Assembly: GCF_000156175.1 (NCBI RefSeq)
Contig: NZ_GG692710.1
Location: forward strand, 388,675 to 452,674
Length of the DNA stretch: 64,000 nucleotides
Reading direction: 5' to 3'
DNA from: Collinsella intestinalis DSM 13280
GTDB lineage: Bacteria > Actinomycetota > Coriobacteriia > Coriobacteriales > Coriobacteriaceae
In this document: positions 27,934 through 36,879 of the stretch, one piece after another
How the letters are laid out: each line of letters begins with the position of its first letter
Numbering within the stretch: position 1 is the first letter of the stretch
Made by a program: the position numbers and the translations under genes
Notes under the pieces: generated by a model
Told to the model about the DNA's origin: nothing
Database searches by the model: none
The model's input: the letters and a program-made list of their open reading frames with translations, nothing else

Positions 27934-29493
27934 ATGCCAATGGAGCTTGTTCTCGTCGGCATCGTGTGCCTGGCAATCGGCGCTTTTGCCGCCGTCTTGG
28001 CCATGCGCAACGCCAAGTCCGGAAGCATTCGCGAGGCCGAATCGAAGGTTACCGCCGCCCATTCTGAAGCCGAGCAGGTGATGGCCGATGCCAAGCGTGC
28101 TGCCGAGACACTTAAGAAGGAGGCCCTCCTCGAGGCCAAGGAGGAGATCATCCAGAATAAGCAGGCCGCCGAGGCAGAGGAGGCTCAGCGTAAGAAGGAG
28201 ATCCGCGCCCTCGAGAACCGTGTGATGCAGCGTGAGGAGTCCCTTGATCGCCGCAATGAGGCCCTTGATAAGCGTGAGCACCAGCTTTCCAGCCAGCAGG
28301 GTCAAATCGACAAGCGCTCTCGTGAGCTTGAGGAGCTTTATGCCCGTCAGACGGACGAGCTCGAGCGCATCTCTGAGCTTACCCGCGAGGACGCCCACGC
28401 AGAGCTTCTCGACAAGGTTCGCGGCGAGGTGACCCACGAAGCCGCCACGATCATTCGCGAGTCCGAGCAGAAGGTCAAGGCCGAGTGCCATAAGACCGCT
28501 CAGGAGATCATCTCCCTCGCCATCCAGCGTTGCGCTTCCGATCACACCGCCGAGGTCACCGTCACGTCCGTTCACATTCCCTCTGACGACCTCAAGGGCC
28601 GCATCATCGGACGCGAAGGCCGCAACATCCGCACGTTCGAGCAGGTTTCCGGCGTCAATCTCGTCATTGACGACACCCCTGAGACCGTCGTCCTCTCCAG
28701 CTTTGATCCGGTTCGTCGCGAGACCGCTCGCGTCGCCCTTGAGAACCTGATCGCCGATGGCCGCATTCACCCAGCCCGCATTGAGGAGATGTACCAGAAG
28801 GCCTCCGACCTTGTGCAGCAGCGCGTCCGCGAGGCTGGCGAGCAGGCGGCATTCGATATGGGCATCCACGACCTGCACCCCGAGATCGTCAAGACCCTCG
28901 GTGCCCTTCGCTATCGCACCTCCTTTGGCCAGAACGTTCTCCGTCACTCCCTCGAGGTGGCCGACCTTTGTGCCATCATGGCCGCTGAGCTCGGTATCGA
29001 TGTCGTGACCGCGAAGCGCGCCGGCCTTCTGCACGACCTTGGCAAGGCCATCGATCATGAGGTCGAGGGTCCGCATGCCGTCATCGGCGCCGAACTTGCC
29101 CGTCGTTATGGCGAGAAGCCCGCAATCGTTCACGCGATTGAGGCGCATCACGGCGATACCGATCCCAACACCGTCCTGGACGTGCTCGTCCAGGCTGGCG
29201 ATGCCATTTCTGCCTCCCGTCCCGGCGCTCGCCGCGAGTCCGCTGAGAACTACATCAAGCGTCTCGAGAAGCTCGAGGAGATCGCGAACTCCCACGAGGG
29301 CGTGGAGCGCACCTACGCCATGCAGGCCGGTCGTGAGGTCCACGTCATGGTTCAGCCCGACAAGGTCTCCGACGCCGAATCCACGGTCCTGGCGCACGAT
29401 ATCGCCCAGCAGATCGAGGAAGAGATGGAGTATCCCGGCCAGGTTCGCGTCGTGGTCATTCGCGAGAGCCGCGCCGTCGATATTGCAAAGTAG
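27934..29493 (+). CDS. rny: Ribonuclease Y
   Basis: This membrane-anchored endoribonuclease starts decay of many mRNAs. It has one N-terminal membrane helix (~4-25), then a long charged coiled coil (~30-200). A KH domain (~205-270, [15 protein letters not shown]) follows, then an HD domain with [12 protein letters not shown] (~364-375). The length is 519 residues. AAAAGGAG precedes the ATG. With RNase J at 16801 the cell has the Gram-positive decay pair. The order recA-rny-spoVS-miaB is Firmicutes-like. Confidence 0.95.
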   Translation: MPMELVLVGIVCLAIGAFAAVLAMRNAKSGSIREAESKVTAAHSEAEQVMADAKRAAETLKKEALLEAKEEIIQNKQAAEAEEAQRKKEIRALENRVMQREESLDRRNEALDKREHQLSSQQGQIDKRSRELEELYARQTDELERISELTREDAHAELLDKVRGEVTHEAATIIRESEQKVKAECHKTAQEIISLAIQRCASDHTAEVTVTSVHIPSDDLKGRIIGREGRNIRTFEQVSGVNLVIDDTPETVVLSSFDPVRRETARVALENLIADGRIHPARIEEMYQKASDLVQQRVREAGEQAAFDMGIHDLHPEIVKTLGALRYRTSFGQNVLRHSLEVADLCAIMAAELGIDVVTAKRAGLLHDLGKAIDHEVEGPHAVIGAELARRYGEKPAIVHAIEAHHGDTDPNTVLDVLVQAGDAISASRPGARRESAENYIKRLEKLEEIANSHEGVERTYAMQAGREVHVMVQPDKVSDAESTVLAHDIAQQIEEEMEYPGQVRVVVIRESRAVDIAK

Positions 29494-29501
29494 TGTGACC
29501 C

Positions 29502-30590
29502 ATGTCTGACGGCAACGACCTTATTTCGTTCATCGCCTCCATGTCCGGCGAGGGAAACCTTCGTGTCGAGGAGAACCTCGGCGACGGCTTCGTTCGCCTG
29601 CGCGTTTCCGAGGCTGAACGCCGTCAGGCAAAACACGATATCCAACATGTCGAGGACATCGTCGTCGAAATGCTGCGAAATGCACGCGACGCAGGTGCTC
29701 GCAATATCTACCTCGCCACGAGTAAGGAGGAGGGTGTTCGCACCCTCCTTTTCCTCGATGACGGATCGGGAGTGCCAGAGGATATGCGTGATCGCATCTT
29801 CGATGCGCGCGTCACATCCAAGCTCGAAAGCATGCGTATGGACAAATGGGGTGTCCATGGACGCGGTATGGCCCTTTTCTCAATTCGTCAGAACACTCAA
29901 ACGGCCGAGGTCGTCACCTCTGCTCAAGGTGGCGGCTCGTCATTCCGCGTCGTCGTCGATACCGCTTCTCTCGGTGAGCGTGCCGACCAATCGACCTGGC
30001 CGACCGCCTCAAAAGACGAGGATGGCATTCTTTCCTGCGTGAAAGGCCCTCACAACATCAATCGTGCTGTTTGCGAGTTCGCATGTGAAGAGCTGCATGG
30101 TTGTGACGTATATCTTGGCACCCCCACCGAAATCGCCGCTACGCTATACGCTCACGCAGCATCTCGTGTCGATACCACACGTTTGCTTTTCTTGGATTCT
30201 GAACAATCATTGCCGGTCGTCGATCGTCTGACCTGCGCGGCGGATGCCGGCGACTTCATCCGAATCGCATCCGACATGGGCATAGAGATTTCCGAGCGCA
30301 CCGCCCATCGCATTCTCGGCGGTTCCATCGCGCCGCTCAAGAGCATCGCCTCTCGTCTTCTGCGCGAAAAGGAGCCTGCAATAGGGGAGCCAGCTCAAAT
30401 CGATCTTACGCGCGACCGACGCGGTCTCAAGATCTCGAAGGAAGATATCGCTTCTTTTTCTCGTACTATGGAACGAGATTTTACCGATCTGGCATCTCGA
30501 TATTTCCTGACGTTGTCGCGCGAGCCGAAAGTCCGCGTCACAAAAGACCGCATCACTGTCACCTTTGATATCGACAAGGAAGACACCTAG
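29502..30590 (+). CDS. GHKL-type ATPase of unknown function
   Basis: The ATP-binding fold of the Hsp90/gyrase/MutL/histidine-kinase superfamily is visible: N-box EMLRNARDAGA (~56-66), G1 DDGSGVP (~85-91) and G2 GVHGRGMAL (~117-125). There is no histidine-phosphotransfer box, no membrane segment and no gyrase or MutL transducer domain that I recognise. The C-terminal ~200 residues match nothing I know and end in a Lys/Arg/Asp-rich part. The length is 362 residues. It starts 8 bases after rny and sits where Firmicutes carry the phosphodiesterase gene ymdB, before spoVS. A link with RNase Y or SpoVS is inferred from position only. Confidence 0.75.
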   Translation: MSDGNDLISFIASMSGEGNLRVEENLGDGFVRLRVSEAERRQAKHDIQHVEDIVVEMLRNARDAGARNIYLATSKEEGVRTLLFLDDGSGVPEDMRDRIFDARVTSKLESMRMDKWGVHGRGMALFSIRQNTQTAEVVTSAQGGGSSFRVVVDTASLGERADQSTWPTASKDEDGILSCVKGPHNINRAVCEFACEELHGCDVYLGTPTEIAATLYAHAASRVDTTRLLFLDSEQSLPVVDRLTCAADAGDFIRIASDMGIEISERTAHRILGGSIAPLKSIASRLLREKEPAIGEPAQIDLTRDRRGLKISKEDIASFSRTMERDFTDLASRYFLTLSREPKVRVTKDRITVTFDIDKEDT

Positions 30591-30681
30591 CCCGTGCACT
30601 TGCCCATGTGTAGTCCATGGGGTATCTTTACACCAACTAAAACACACCAAAATATGCACTTTATTCGCTGGAGAAATGTAC

Positions 30682-31002
30682 ATGGAGTTCCTCAAGGTCT
30701 CGAGTAAATCATCGCCCGCCTCGGTGGCAGGCGCTATAGCCGGCATGGTCAAAGATGGCGTCCCCGTCAACATGCAGTGCGTCGGCGCTGGCGCCGTCAA
30801 CCAAGCCATCAAGGCGATGGCAATCGCCCGCGGGTTTCTGATTCCCACCGAGTTCGATATCTCTTGCGCTCCGGTCTTCTCGGACATCCTTATAAACGGT
30901 GAATCTCGTACAGCCATACGTCTGTCCGTGTATGTGCACCATATCTCGTACAACTCCGCCGATATCCCCGATTTTCCCGACGATTTTAAGCAGGTTTGCT
31001 AA
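30682..31002 (+). CDS. spoVS: Stage V sporulation protein S family (SpoVS)
   Basis: This is a small Alba-like, possibly nucleic-acid-binding protein. It starts MEFLKVSSKSSPASVAGAIAG (landmark SSKSSPASVAGA), with GAGAVNQAIKAMAIARGFL (~36) and the conserved DILINGESRTAIRL (~68), all typical of SpoVS. I chose the ATG at 30682 (MEFLKV); GGAG lies 9 bases upstream, and an ATG two codons earlier is less likely. The length is 106 residues, ~20 longer than Bacillus SpoVS, with an Asp/Pro/Phe-rich end. Coriobacteriia are not known to sporulate, so its role must lie elsewhere. miaB starts right after it. Confidence 0.9.
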   Translation: MEFLKVSSKSSPASVAGAIAGMVKDGVPVNMQCVGAGAVNQAIKAMAIARGFLIPTEFDISCAPVFSDILINGESRTAIRLSVYVHHISYNSADIPDFPDDFKQVC

Positions 31003-31003
31003 C

Positions 31004-32365
31004 ATGTCCAACCTTTCTATCCTTTCCGGAAAGACCTATTTCATCCGCACGTTCGGATGCCAGATGAATTTGCACGATTCCGAACGCGTAAGCGGCTTGT
31101 TGGATTCCTGCGGCTGCTTGGTTGCTTCCAGTCCCGCGGATGCCGATATCGTCATCTTCATGACATGCTGTGTGCGCGAGGCTGCGGATACCCGCCTGTA
31201 CGGTCAGTGCTCCTCTTGCAAAAGCCTTCCTGCATCGCCTTCCGGCAAGCGCGTCATCGCCGTAGGCGGCTGCATCGCCCAGCGTGATGGTGAGGGCCTG
31301 CTCACCAATCTCGATAACGTCGACGTCATTTTCGGAACTCACTCAATCGCCCATGTCGCCGATCTCCTGGCCGATGCCTTCGCAGACGGCGACCATCATG
31401 TCCGAGTCGAGGAGATCGACACCGGCGCTGCCACCGATATGCCCTGGCATCGTGAGACCGCTTATCACGCATGGGTTCCGATCATGACCGGCTGCAATAA
31501 TTTCTGCAGCTATTGCATCGTTCCATACGTTCGCGGACGCGAGAAGAGCCGTCCCATGGACGAAATCGTCGATGAGGTGACCGGGCTTGTCCGCCAAGGC
31601 GTTCGATCCATCACGCTTCTTGGCCAGAACGTCAACTCCTATGGGCGCGACCACGATCACGACCCACGTTTTGCCGAGCTGCTCCGCCGCGTGGGCGACA
31701 CCGGAATCGAGCGCATCTACTTTACCTCGTCTCATCCGAAGGATCTCCTTCCCGAGACGATTGATGCCATGGCCGAAGTTCCCGCTGTCATGCCGCAACT
31801 GCACCTGGCCGTACAGTCTGGATCTTCACGCATCTTGAAACTCATGAATCGCAAGTACACGCGCGAACAATATCTTGACCTGGTGCAGCGTGTCCGCGAT
31901 CGCATTCCCAATATCGCCCTCACCACGGATATCATCGTCGGTTTCCCCGGTGAGGCGGAAGAGGATTTCGAGCAGACTGTCTCCCTCGTCGATGAAGCGA
32001 AATTCGCTCAGGCGTTCACGTTCATCTACTCCAAGCGTGAGGGAACGCCTGCTGCGAAAATCGTCGACCCCACTCCTCGTTCGGTTATTCAGGAGCGCTT
32101 CGATCGCCTCGTAAAGCATGTCGAGCAGACCGCCTTCGACTTCAACCAAGGCTCGCTGGACACCACCGTCCCCATGCTCATCGAAGGCACGTCCAAGAAG
32201 GACCCCAACGTTTTGCAGGGCAAGAGCCCTTGGAACCAAACCGTGCACTGCCCTGTGCCTGCGGGCGTGGACCCCACGACGCTCATCGGCAAGGTCATCG
32301 ACGTCCACGTCGATACGGCACGCACATGGTATTTGGCGGGTGCGTCCGTAGGCGATGCTCGATGA
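31004..32365 (+). CDS. miaB: tRNA-2-methylthio-N6-dimethylallyladenosine synthase MiaB
   Basis: This radical-SAM enzyme adds a methylthio group to i6A37 of tRNAs reading UNN codons. The N-terminal ligands are FGCQMNLHDSE (~17) and TCCVREAADTRLYG (landmark CCVREAAD, ~52) and GGCIAQR (~86). The radical-SAM cluster is CNNFCSYC (~164-171) followed by IVPYVRGREKSR. A TRAM domain closes it. The length is 453 residues. The ATG at 31004 follows the spoVS stop by one base. It overlaps miaA by 4 bases (ATGA), so the two steps of the same modification are translationally coupled. Confidence 0.94.
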   Translation: MSNLSILSGKTYFIRTFGCQMNLHDSERVSGLLDSCGCLVASSPADADIVIFMTCCVREAADTRLYGQCSSCKSLPASPSGKRVIAVGGCIAQRDGEGLLTNLDNVDVIFGTHSIAHVADLLADAFADGDHHVRVEEIDTGAATDMPWHRETAYHAWVPIMTGCNNFCSYCIVPYVRGREKSRPMDEIVDEVTGLVRQGVRSITLLGQNVNSYGRDHDHDPRFAELLRRVGDTGIERIYFTSSHPKDLLPETIDAMAEVPAVMPQLHLAVQSGSSRILKLMNRKYTREQYLDLVQRVRDRIPNIALTTDIIVGFPGEAEEDFEQTVSLVDEAKFAQAFTFIYSKREGTPAAKIVDPTPRSVIQERFDRLVKHVEQTAFDFNQGSLDTTVPMLIEGTSKKDPNVLQGKSPWNQTVHCPVPAGVDPTTLIGKVIDVHVDTARTWYLAGASVGDAR

Positions 32366-33282
32366 CTCCAATCGTAGCGATAACGGGACCCACTGCTGTT
32401 GGAAAGAGCTCCCTCGCCGATATGCTCGCCATACGATGGGGGAGTGAGGTGCTTTCCGCCGATGCCATGCAGGTTTATCGTGGTATGGATATCGGAACGG
32501 CCAAAACGCCCGCTGACGAGCGCCCCGTTCCGCTGCGTCTCGTTGACTTAGTGGACGTATTTCAACCGTATTCCGCCGCGCAGTTCCAGGTTGACGCACG
32601 TGGTGAGGTCGAGCGGTTGCAAAGCGAAGGCAAAACGCCCATATTTTGTGGCGGCACCGGGTTGTATTTGCGCGCTGCGCTCGATGACATGCACTTCCCC
32701 AAGGGGGAAGTCGACGATGAGCGTCGCGAGCGCTACAACAAGCTCGCCGAGGATCTCGGACCCCTCGGAATTCACGCTATGCTCGAGAAACGCGATCCCC
32801 GAAGCGCGGAGATTATTCATCCTAATAACGTTAAACGTGTCGTTCGCGCGCTCGAGATGTGCGATGAGGGTGTTTCCTACGCCGATCAGGCAGCTGGGTT
32901 TTCACAGCACAATCCGTTTTACGAGCACGTAACCTTTGCGCTCACCATGGACCGCGCCCGTTTGTACGAGCGGATCGATCGACGCGTCGACGTCATGATG
33001 GGTGAGGGCCTCCTTGAAGAGGTCAAGGGACTGCTTGATTGCGGTGCACGTGACGCGCTCACGTCCATGCAGGCAATCGGATACAAAGAGCTCATTTCAT
33101 ACCTCGATGGCGAATGCGCTCTTTCCGATGCAGTCGACTTGATCAAACAGCGCTCCCGCCGCTATGCAAAGCGCCAGATCAGCTGGTGTAAGCGCGACGA
33201 ACGAACACGTTGGGTCGATCTCGATAGGATGGGAGTCGAAGACGCCCTCGATCTTATAGAGCACGAGGTGCTGAAAGGATGA
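32362..33282 (+). CDS. miaA: tRNA dimethylallyltransferase MiaA
   Basis: It puts the isopentenyl group from DMAPP onto A37, the substrate of MiaB. The P-loop GPTAVGKSS lies at residues ~8-16. SADAMQVYRGMDIGTAK (landmark ADAMQVYRG, ~34) and GGTGLYLRA (~95) are family motifs. The length is 306 residues. It overlaps miaB upstream and hflX downstream, each by ATGA, giving a tight miaB-miaA-hflX run. The DMAPP would come from the MEP pathway (ispH at 54268). Confidence 0.94.
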   Translation: MTPIVAITGPTAVGKSSLADMLAIRWGSEVLSADAMQVYRGMDIGTAKTPADERPVPLRLVDLVDVFQPYSAAQFQVDARGEVERLQSEGKTPIFCGGTGLYLRAALDDMHFPKGEVDDERRERYNKLAEDLGPLGIHAMLEKRDPRSAEIIHPNNVKRVVRALEMCDEGVSYADQAAGFSQHNPFYEHVTFALTMDRARLYERIDRRVDVMMGEGLLEEVKGLLDCGARDALTSMQAIGYKELISYLDGECALSDAVDLIKQRSRRYAKRQISWCKRDERTRWVDLDRMGVEDALDLIEHEVLKG

Positions 33283-34568
33283 GTCGTTTCGAACTCGTGG
33301 ACACTGCTCCGACACCGGAGCGCGCTATTCTCGTCGGCGTTGACTGGAGAAGTGACGGTTGGCCCATCGAGCGCTCGCTCGACGAACTCGAGCGACTCGC
33401 CGACACGGCGGGCGCTGGCACCGTAGCCCGACTGACGCAACGACTCGACCGACCCGTACCGAAATCCTATATCGGGTCGGGCAAAGTTGAAGAACTCAAA
33501 GGCTTCGTGCAAAGACTCGATGCCGATGTGGTGATTTTCGATGATGACCTGAGTCCCTCTCAACAGTCCTATCTTGAACGCGCGCTCGGTGAACCGACGA
33601 AGGTCATCGACCGTACCGCCCTTATTCTCGATATCTTCGGTTTGCACGCTCGAACACGTGAAGGCCGCCTGCAAGTCCAGCTCGCACAATTGCAATATCT
33701 TTTGCCACGACTGCGGGGCATGTGGAGCCATCTTGCTAAAGAGCAGACGCGCGGCGGCATCGGCAGCAGGTTCGGTCAGGGTGAGAGCCAGCTGGAAATC
33801 GACCGACGCATGATTCGCAATCGAATCGCCCAACTGAGGCATGAACTGCGAGAGGTCGAGAAACGTCGTGACGTTCAATCGAAGAAGCGCAATGACTCGC
33901 AGACGTTTCGCATCGCACTCACAGGCTATACGAATGCCGGGAAGTCCTCGCTGCTCAATCAGCTCTGCGGCCCCTCTGTGCTTGCGCAGGACAAGCTTTT
34001 CGCTACGCTCGATCCGACGACCCGCTCACTCAGTCTTCCCGGTGGCAGAAACGTGACCATTACCGACACCGTCGGTTTCATCCAGAAGCTACCGCACGGC
34101 TTGGTCGAGGCTTTCAAATCAACGTTATCGGAAGTTAGGGACGCCGATCTCATCTTACGCGTGGTCGATATCTCCGATGCTGACTATCCGCGGCATGTCG
34201 ATGCCGTAGAGCACGTTCTCGATGAAGTTGGAGCGGCCGATCAACCGGCCGTCACTGTTTACAACAAGATCGACCGCCTGGATTCCTCTGTAGTTGAATC
34301 GCTGAGGCGCCGAGACCCCAGGGCCGTATTCTTTTCCGCCGTTACCGGAGAGGGGAAAGAGGAGCTGCTGAATCGGATAATCCATGAAGCGTCGGCATGT
34401 GATGCACCGATATCTTGCGAGATTCCCTATCGGGAAGGCCTGCTGCTCTCCTCCATAAGGACTCAGGGCAACATTCTTATCGAGGAGTACCTCGAGGATC
34501 GGATCAGGCTCGTTTGCAAGGTGCCGCGCCATATTGCCGCGCGCGTCAAACCATACGTCACGGAGTGA
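33279..34568 (+). CDS. hflX: GTPase HflX
   Basis: This is a ribosome-associated GTPase that splits stalled 70S ribosomes in stress. The N-terminal domain carries KSYIGSGKVEEL (~63). The glycine-rich linker GGIGSRFGQGESQLE (~158) precedes a G domain with GYTNAGKSSLLNQL (~215), DTVGFI (~264) and NKID (~328). The length is 429 residues. It overlaps miaA by 4 bases. A terminator hairpin shared with lexA begins at its last codons. Confidence 0.93.
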   Translation: MSRFELVDTAPTPERAILVGVDWRSDGWPIERSLDELERLADTAGAGTVARLTQRLDRPVPKSYIGSGKVEELKGFVQRLDADVVIFDDDLSPSQQSYLERALGEPTKVIDRTALILDIFGLHARTREGRLQVQLAQLQYLLPRLRGMWSHLAKEQTRGGIGSRFGQGESQLEIDRRMIRNRIAQLRHELREVEKRRDVQSKKRNDSQTFRIALTGYTNAGKSSLLNQLCGPSVLAQDKLFATLDPTTRSLSLPGGRNVTITDTVGFIQKLPHGLVEAFKSTLSEVRDADLILRVVDISDADYPRHVDAVEHVLDEVGAADQPAVTVYNKIDRLDSSVVESLRRRDPRAVFFSAVTGEGKEELLNRIIHEASACDAPISCEIPYREGLLLSSIRTQGNILIEEYLEDRIRLVCKVPRHIAARVKPYVTE

Positions 34569-34586
34569 GCCGAGGGGCTCACTCCG
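34561..34586. terminator. Bidirectional terminator between hflX and lexA
   Basis: CGGAGTGAGCC and GGCTCACTCCG form an 11-bp perfect stem around GAGG. It overlaps the hflX stop codon and lies 25 bases from the lexA stop on the opposite strand. Confidence 0.8.
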
Positions 34587-34610
34587 ATTCCGAATTTTCG
34601 ATCCAATTAT

Positions 34611-35249
34611 TTAAAAGCGACGCATCAGGGCGACAACCTTGCCGAGTATCGTCGGGTTGTCGGCGTAGATGGGTTCCATGGCGTCATTCTCGGGTTGGAG
34701 TCGAACGCGGCCGCGCTCCTTATAGAACGTTTTAACCGTTGCCGACCCATCGATCATGGCGACGACAATCTCACCGTTCATGGCGCTTTTCTGCTCGCGC
34801 ACGATGATGTAATCGCCGTTGAAGATGCCAGCATTGATCATGGAATCCCCGTGCACCTCCAGGACAAACGAGCTTGAATCCGTTGCGATCTCCGTGGGAA
34901 CAGTAAACGAATCCTCGATATTCTGCTCTGCGAGAATGGGCATGCCAGCAGCGACACGACCGACGAGGGGCAATTTGACCGTGCCACGGGCAGACGAGGC
35001 GGTGGATTCTTCCGGCTTGTACGACGATCCGTCGGAATTGAACACCTCGAGCGCGCGCGGCTTCGTCGCGTCACGGCGAATCAAGCCGTGCTCTTCGAGC
35101 GCGCTGAGGTGAGCATGGACAGTGGATGGAGAAGAGAGCCCGACGGCGGCCGCCATCTCGCGAACGCTCGGGGGATAGCCCTTTTCCTTTTGATAGGAGC
35201 GGATGAAATCGTAAATCTGTTGCTGGCGCTTGGTGATTTTACGGCTCAC
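34611..35249 (-). CDS. lexA: SOS repressor LexA
   Basis: It represses the DNA-damage regulon and cuts itself when RecA is active. The N-terminal winged helix (residues ~1-65) has YPPSVREMAAAVGLSS. The self-cleavage site is Ala101-Gly102 in RVAAGMP. The catalytic pair is Ser136 (HGDSM) and Lys173 (ATVKTFY). The length is 212 residues. I chose the GTG at 35249, with GAAGGG 8 bases upstream and the standard MSRKITKRQQQIYDF start; upstream codons in this frame run through the operator region. Three LexA boxes lie in front, so it is autoregulated. Confidence 0.95.
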   Translation of the reverse strand: MSRKITKRQQQIYDFIRSYQKEKGYPPSVREMAAAVGLSSPSTVHAHLSALEEHGLIRRDATKPRALEVFNSDGSSYKPEESTASSARGTVKLPLVGRVAAGMPILAEQNIEDSFTVPTEIATDSSSFVLEVHGDSMINAGIFNGDYIIVREQKSAMNGEIVVAMIDGSATVKTFYKERGRVRLQPENDAMEPIYADNPTILGKVVALMRRF

Positions 35250-35266
35250 GGCAGATCCCTTCTCAT

Positions 35267-35336
35267 CAAACACTTGTTCGAATATTTCTTGACAGGAACA
35301 ACTGTTCGAAGATAATAATACACGAACACCCGTTCT
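35267..35336. promoter_or_regulatory. Shared lexA / LysM-gene control region with three LexA boxes
   Basis: Three copies of the LexA operator type CGAACAnnnGTTCG lie here: CAAACACTTGTTCG (35267-35280), GGAACAACTGTTCG (35295-35308) and CGAACACCCGTTCT (35323-35336). The plus-strand promoter TTGACA (35289-35294) - 16 bases - GATAAT (35311-35316) has the middle box in its spacer, so the LysM gene should be SOS-induced. On the minus strand TATTAT lies between boxes 2 and 3 and could be the lexA -10 element. Confidence 0.88.
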
Positions 35337-35406
35337 AAGAGAACGAGTTTTGTCCGAACGGCCATTTATATCTATATGCAGAGAACAGAGCCGAAAGGAG
35401 CACGCC

Positions 35407-35868
35407 ATGAAGAGTCAGATCCGCGTTGTTGGAAATCTCGCCCTCGCCCCTGCTGAGGAGCATCGTTTCACCGTTATCGACGGGTCTGCTGCTCAAAAGG
35501 CGGTCGCACCTTCGCGCCCGCAGCTATTCGCCCCGATTGCATATCCCAGTCGCACGGTGCTCGAGGGCGCCAAGATGAACGATAAACTTGTATTCACCCT
35601 CGCTGCGCTTGCGGTATCTGTCTGCGTTGCAGGCACTATATTCATGGGGTCCGCTTCCTCGGATTCCAAGCTTAACGCGCTTCTGAACGCCCCCACCAAA
35701 ATCGTCGAGGTCACCACCGGCGACACGCTGTGGAACATCGCCGAAAAGAACCCTATCGACGGCCTCTCCATTACTGAGACAGTCGATGCCATCAAGATGG
35801 TCAACGACCTCGATTCGGGCCTGCTGGTTCCTGGTATGGAGCTTTCCGTTCCCACCGCTGCAAGGTAA
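35407..35868 (+). CDS. LysM-domain membrane protein, probable SOS-induced division inhibitor
   Basis: It has 153 residues: a ~56-residue cytoplasmic N-terminus, one membrane helix (~61-80) and an outside LysM domain (~98-150; VTTGDTLWNIAEKN, VNDLDSGLLVPGMELSVP). LysM binds peptidoglycan. The arrangement matches YneA of Bacillus and Rv2719c of mycobacteria: small LysM membrane proteins divergent from lexA that hold up division after DNA damage. The promoter here overlaps a LexA box. I infer the same job from position, layout and control; sequence identity was not tested. AAAGGAG precedes the ATG at 35407. Confidence 0.8.
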   Translation: MKSQIRVVGNLALAPAEEHRFTVIDGSAAQKAVAPSRPQLFAPIAYPSRTVLEGAKMNDKLVFTLAALAVSVCVAGTIFMGSASSDSKLNALLNAPTKIVEVTTGDTLWNIAEKNPIDGLSITETVDAIKMVNDLDSGLLVPGMELSVPTAAR

Positions 35869-35955
35869 TAGGTTTCCAGCGGAACTAAATTGTGCTACAC
35901 CCCCTCATCGCATGGTATTCTAAATAGGTTGTCTCAATGGGAGGGGGATAGCGAT

Positions 35956-36399
35956 ATGCGTTGTCCAAGCTGTGGACATGATGACACGCGCGTCATTGAT
36001 TCTCGAGCGCAGGATACAACCAATGCCATCAAGCGCCGGCGTGAGTGCCGTTCTTGCGGATATCGTTTCACCACGTTCGAGCGATGCGAGGACCCCATCG
36101 AAGTTATTAAAAGCGATGGGTCCGTCCAGCCTTTTGACCGCAATAAGTTGCTCGTCGGACTGATGCGCGCCACCTCGAAACGAGACATCGACCTGTCCGA
36201 ACTCAACGCGCTCATCGATGATATCGAGCGCGAGCTTCGAGGCGGAACGCTGACTGCCATCCGATCGCACGACATCGGCGACATGGTCCTAAAGAGGCTA
36301 GAACGCATCGATAAGGTCGCTTACATCCGCTTCGCATCCGTCTATCGCGATTTCCGCGATGTCGATGAGTTTATTTCCGAGCTTGATAAGTTGAGGTAA
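35956..36399 (+). CDS. nrdR: Transcriptional repressor NrdR
   Basis: It represses ribonucleotide-reductase genes when dATP is high. The zinc ribbon has Cys3, Cys6, Cys31 and Cys34 (MRCPSCG, ECRSCGYRF). An ATP-cone domain follows (~46-136; VIKSDGSVQPFDRNKL). The length is 147 residues, normal. I chose the ATG at 35956 because GGAGGGGG lies upstream and the protein must begin MRCPSC. No ribonucleotide reductase is in the window, so regulation is in trans. dut follows after 2 bases, giving a dNTP-balance pair. Confidence 0.95.
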   Translation: MRCPSCGHDDTRVIDSRAQDTTNAIKRRRECRSCGYRFTTFERCEDPIEVIKSDGSVQPFDRNKLLVGLMRATSKRDIDLSELNALIDDIERELRGGTLTAIRSHDIGDMVLKRLERIDKVAYIRFASVYRDFRDVDEFISELDKLR

Positions 36400-36401
36400 C
36401 C

Positions 36402-36845
36402 ATGTCCGAGCTTTCCGTTTCCATTAAGCGTCTCGATCCGAGCGTCGAACTCCCCTCATATGCATACGAGGGGGATGCAGGCCTCGACCTGCGTGCCAAT
36501 GCGGACGTCGTCATCGAACCCTATCAGCGCGTCCTCATCCCAACGGGTCTTGCGATTGCAATTCCCGATGGCTACGCGGGCTTTGTGCAGCCGCGCAGCG
36601 GCATGGCCCTAAAGCAGGGGCTCTCCATCGCCAACACGCCCGGTCTCATCGACGCCCACTATCGTGGCGAGCTCAAGGTGATCGCGGTGAATCTCGACTC
36701 CGAAAAGGCTATCCACATCGAGCGAGGCGAGCGTATCGCTCAGCTCGTCATCCAGCAGGTGCCCGTCGTGCACCTCGTAGAAGTCGACGAACTCGACGAG
36801 ACTGACCGCGGTTGCGGCGGTTTCGGTTCGAGTGGTTCGAAATAA
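36402..36845 (+). CDS. dut: Deoxyuridine 5'-triphosphate nucleotidohydrolase
   Basis: It cleaves dUTP to dUMP, keeping uracil out of DNA. All five trimeric-dUTPase motifs are present: YEGDAGLDLRA (~22-32), PRSGMALKQG (~66), NTPGLIDAHYRGE (~80), RIAQLVIQ (~112) and the C-terminal RGCGGFGSSG (~136). The length is 147 residues. It begins 2 bases after nrdR and is probably co-transcribed with it. Confidence 0.95.
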   Translation: MSELSVSIKRLDPSVELPSYAYEGDAGLDLRANADVVIEPYQRVLIPTGLAIAIPDGYAGFVQPRSGMALKQGLSIANTPGLIDAHYRGELKVIAVNLDSEKAIHIERGERIAQLVIQQVPVVHLVEVDELDETDRGCGGFGSSGSK

Positions 36846-36879
36846 GTCAGTCGGTCCTTGAGCATAGGGGGATAACCAC

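Noticed and set aside
36846..36879. Purine riboswitch before the permease
   Set aside because: Only 34 bases separate dut from the permease, too short for an aptamer, and none of its conserved core is visible.
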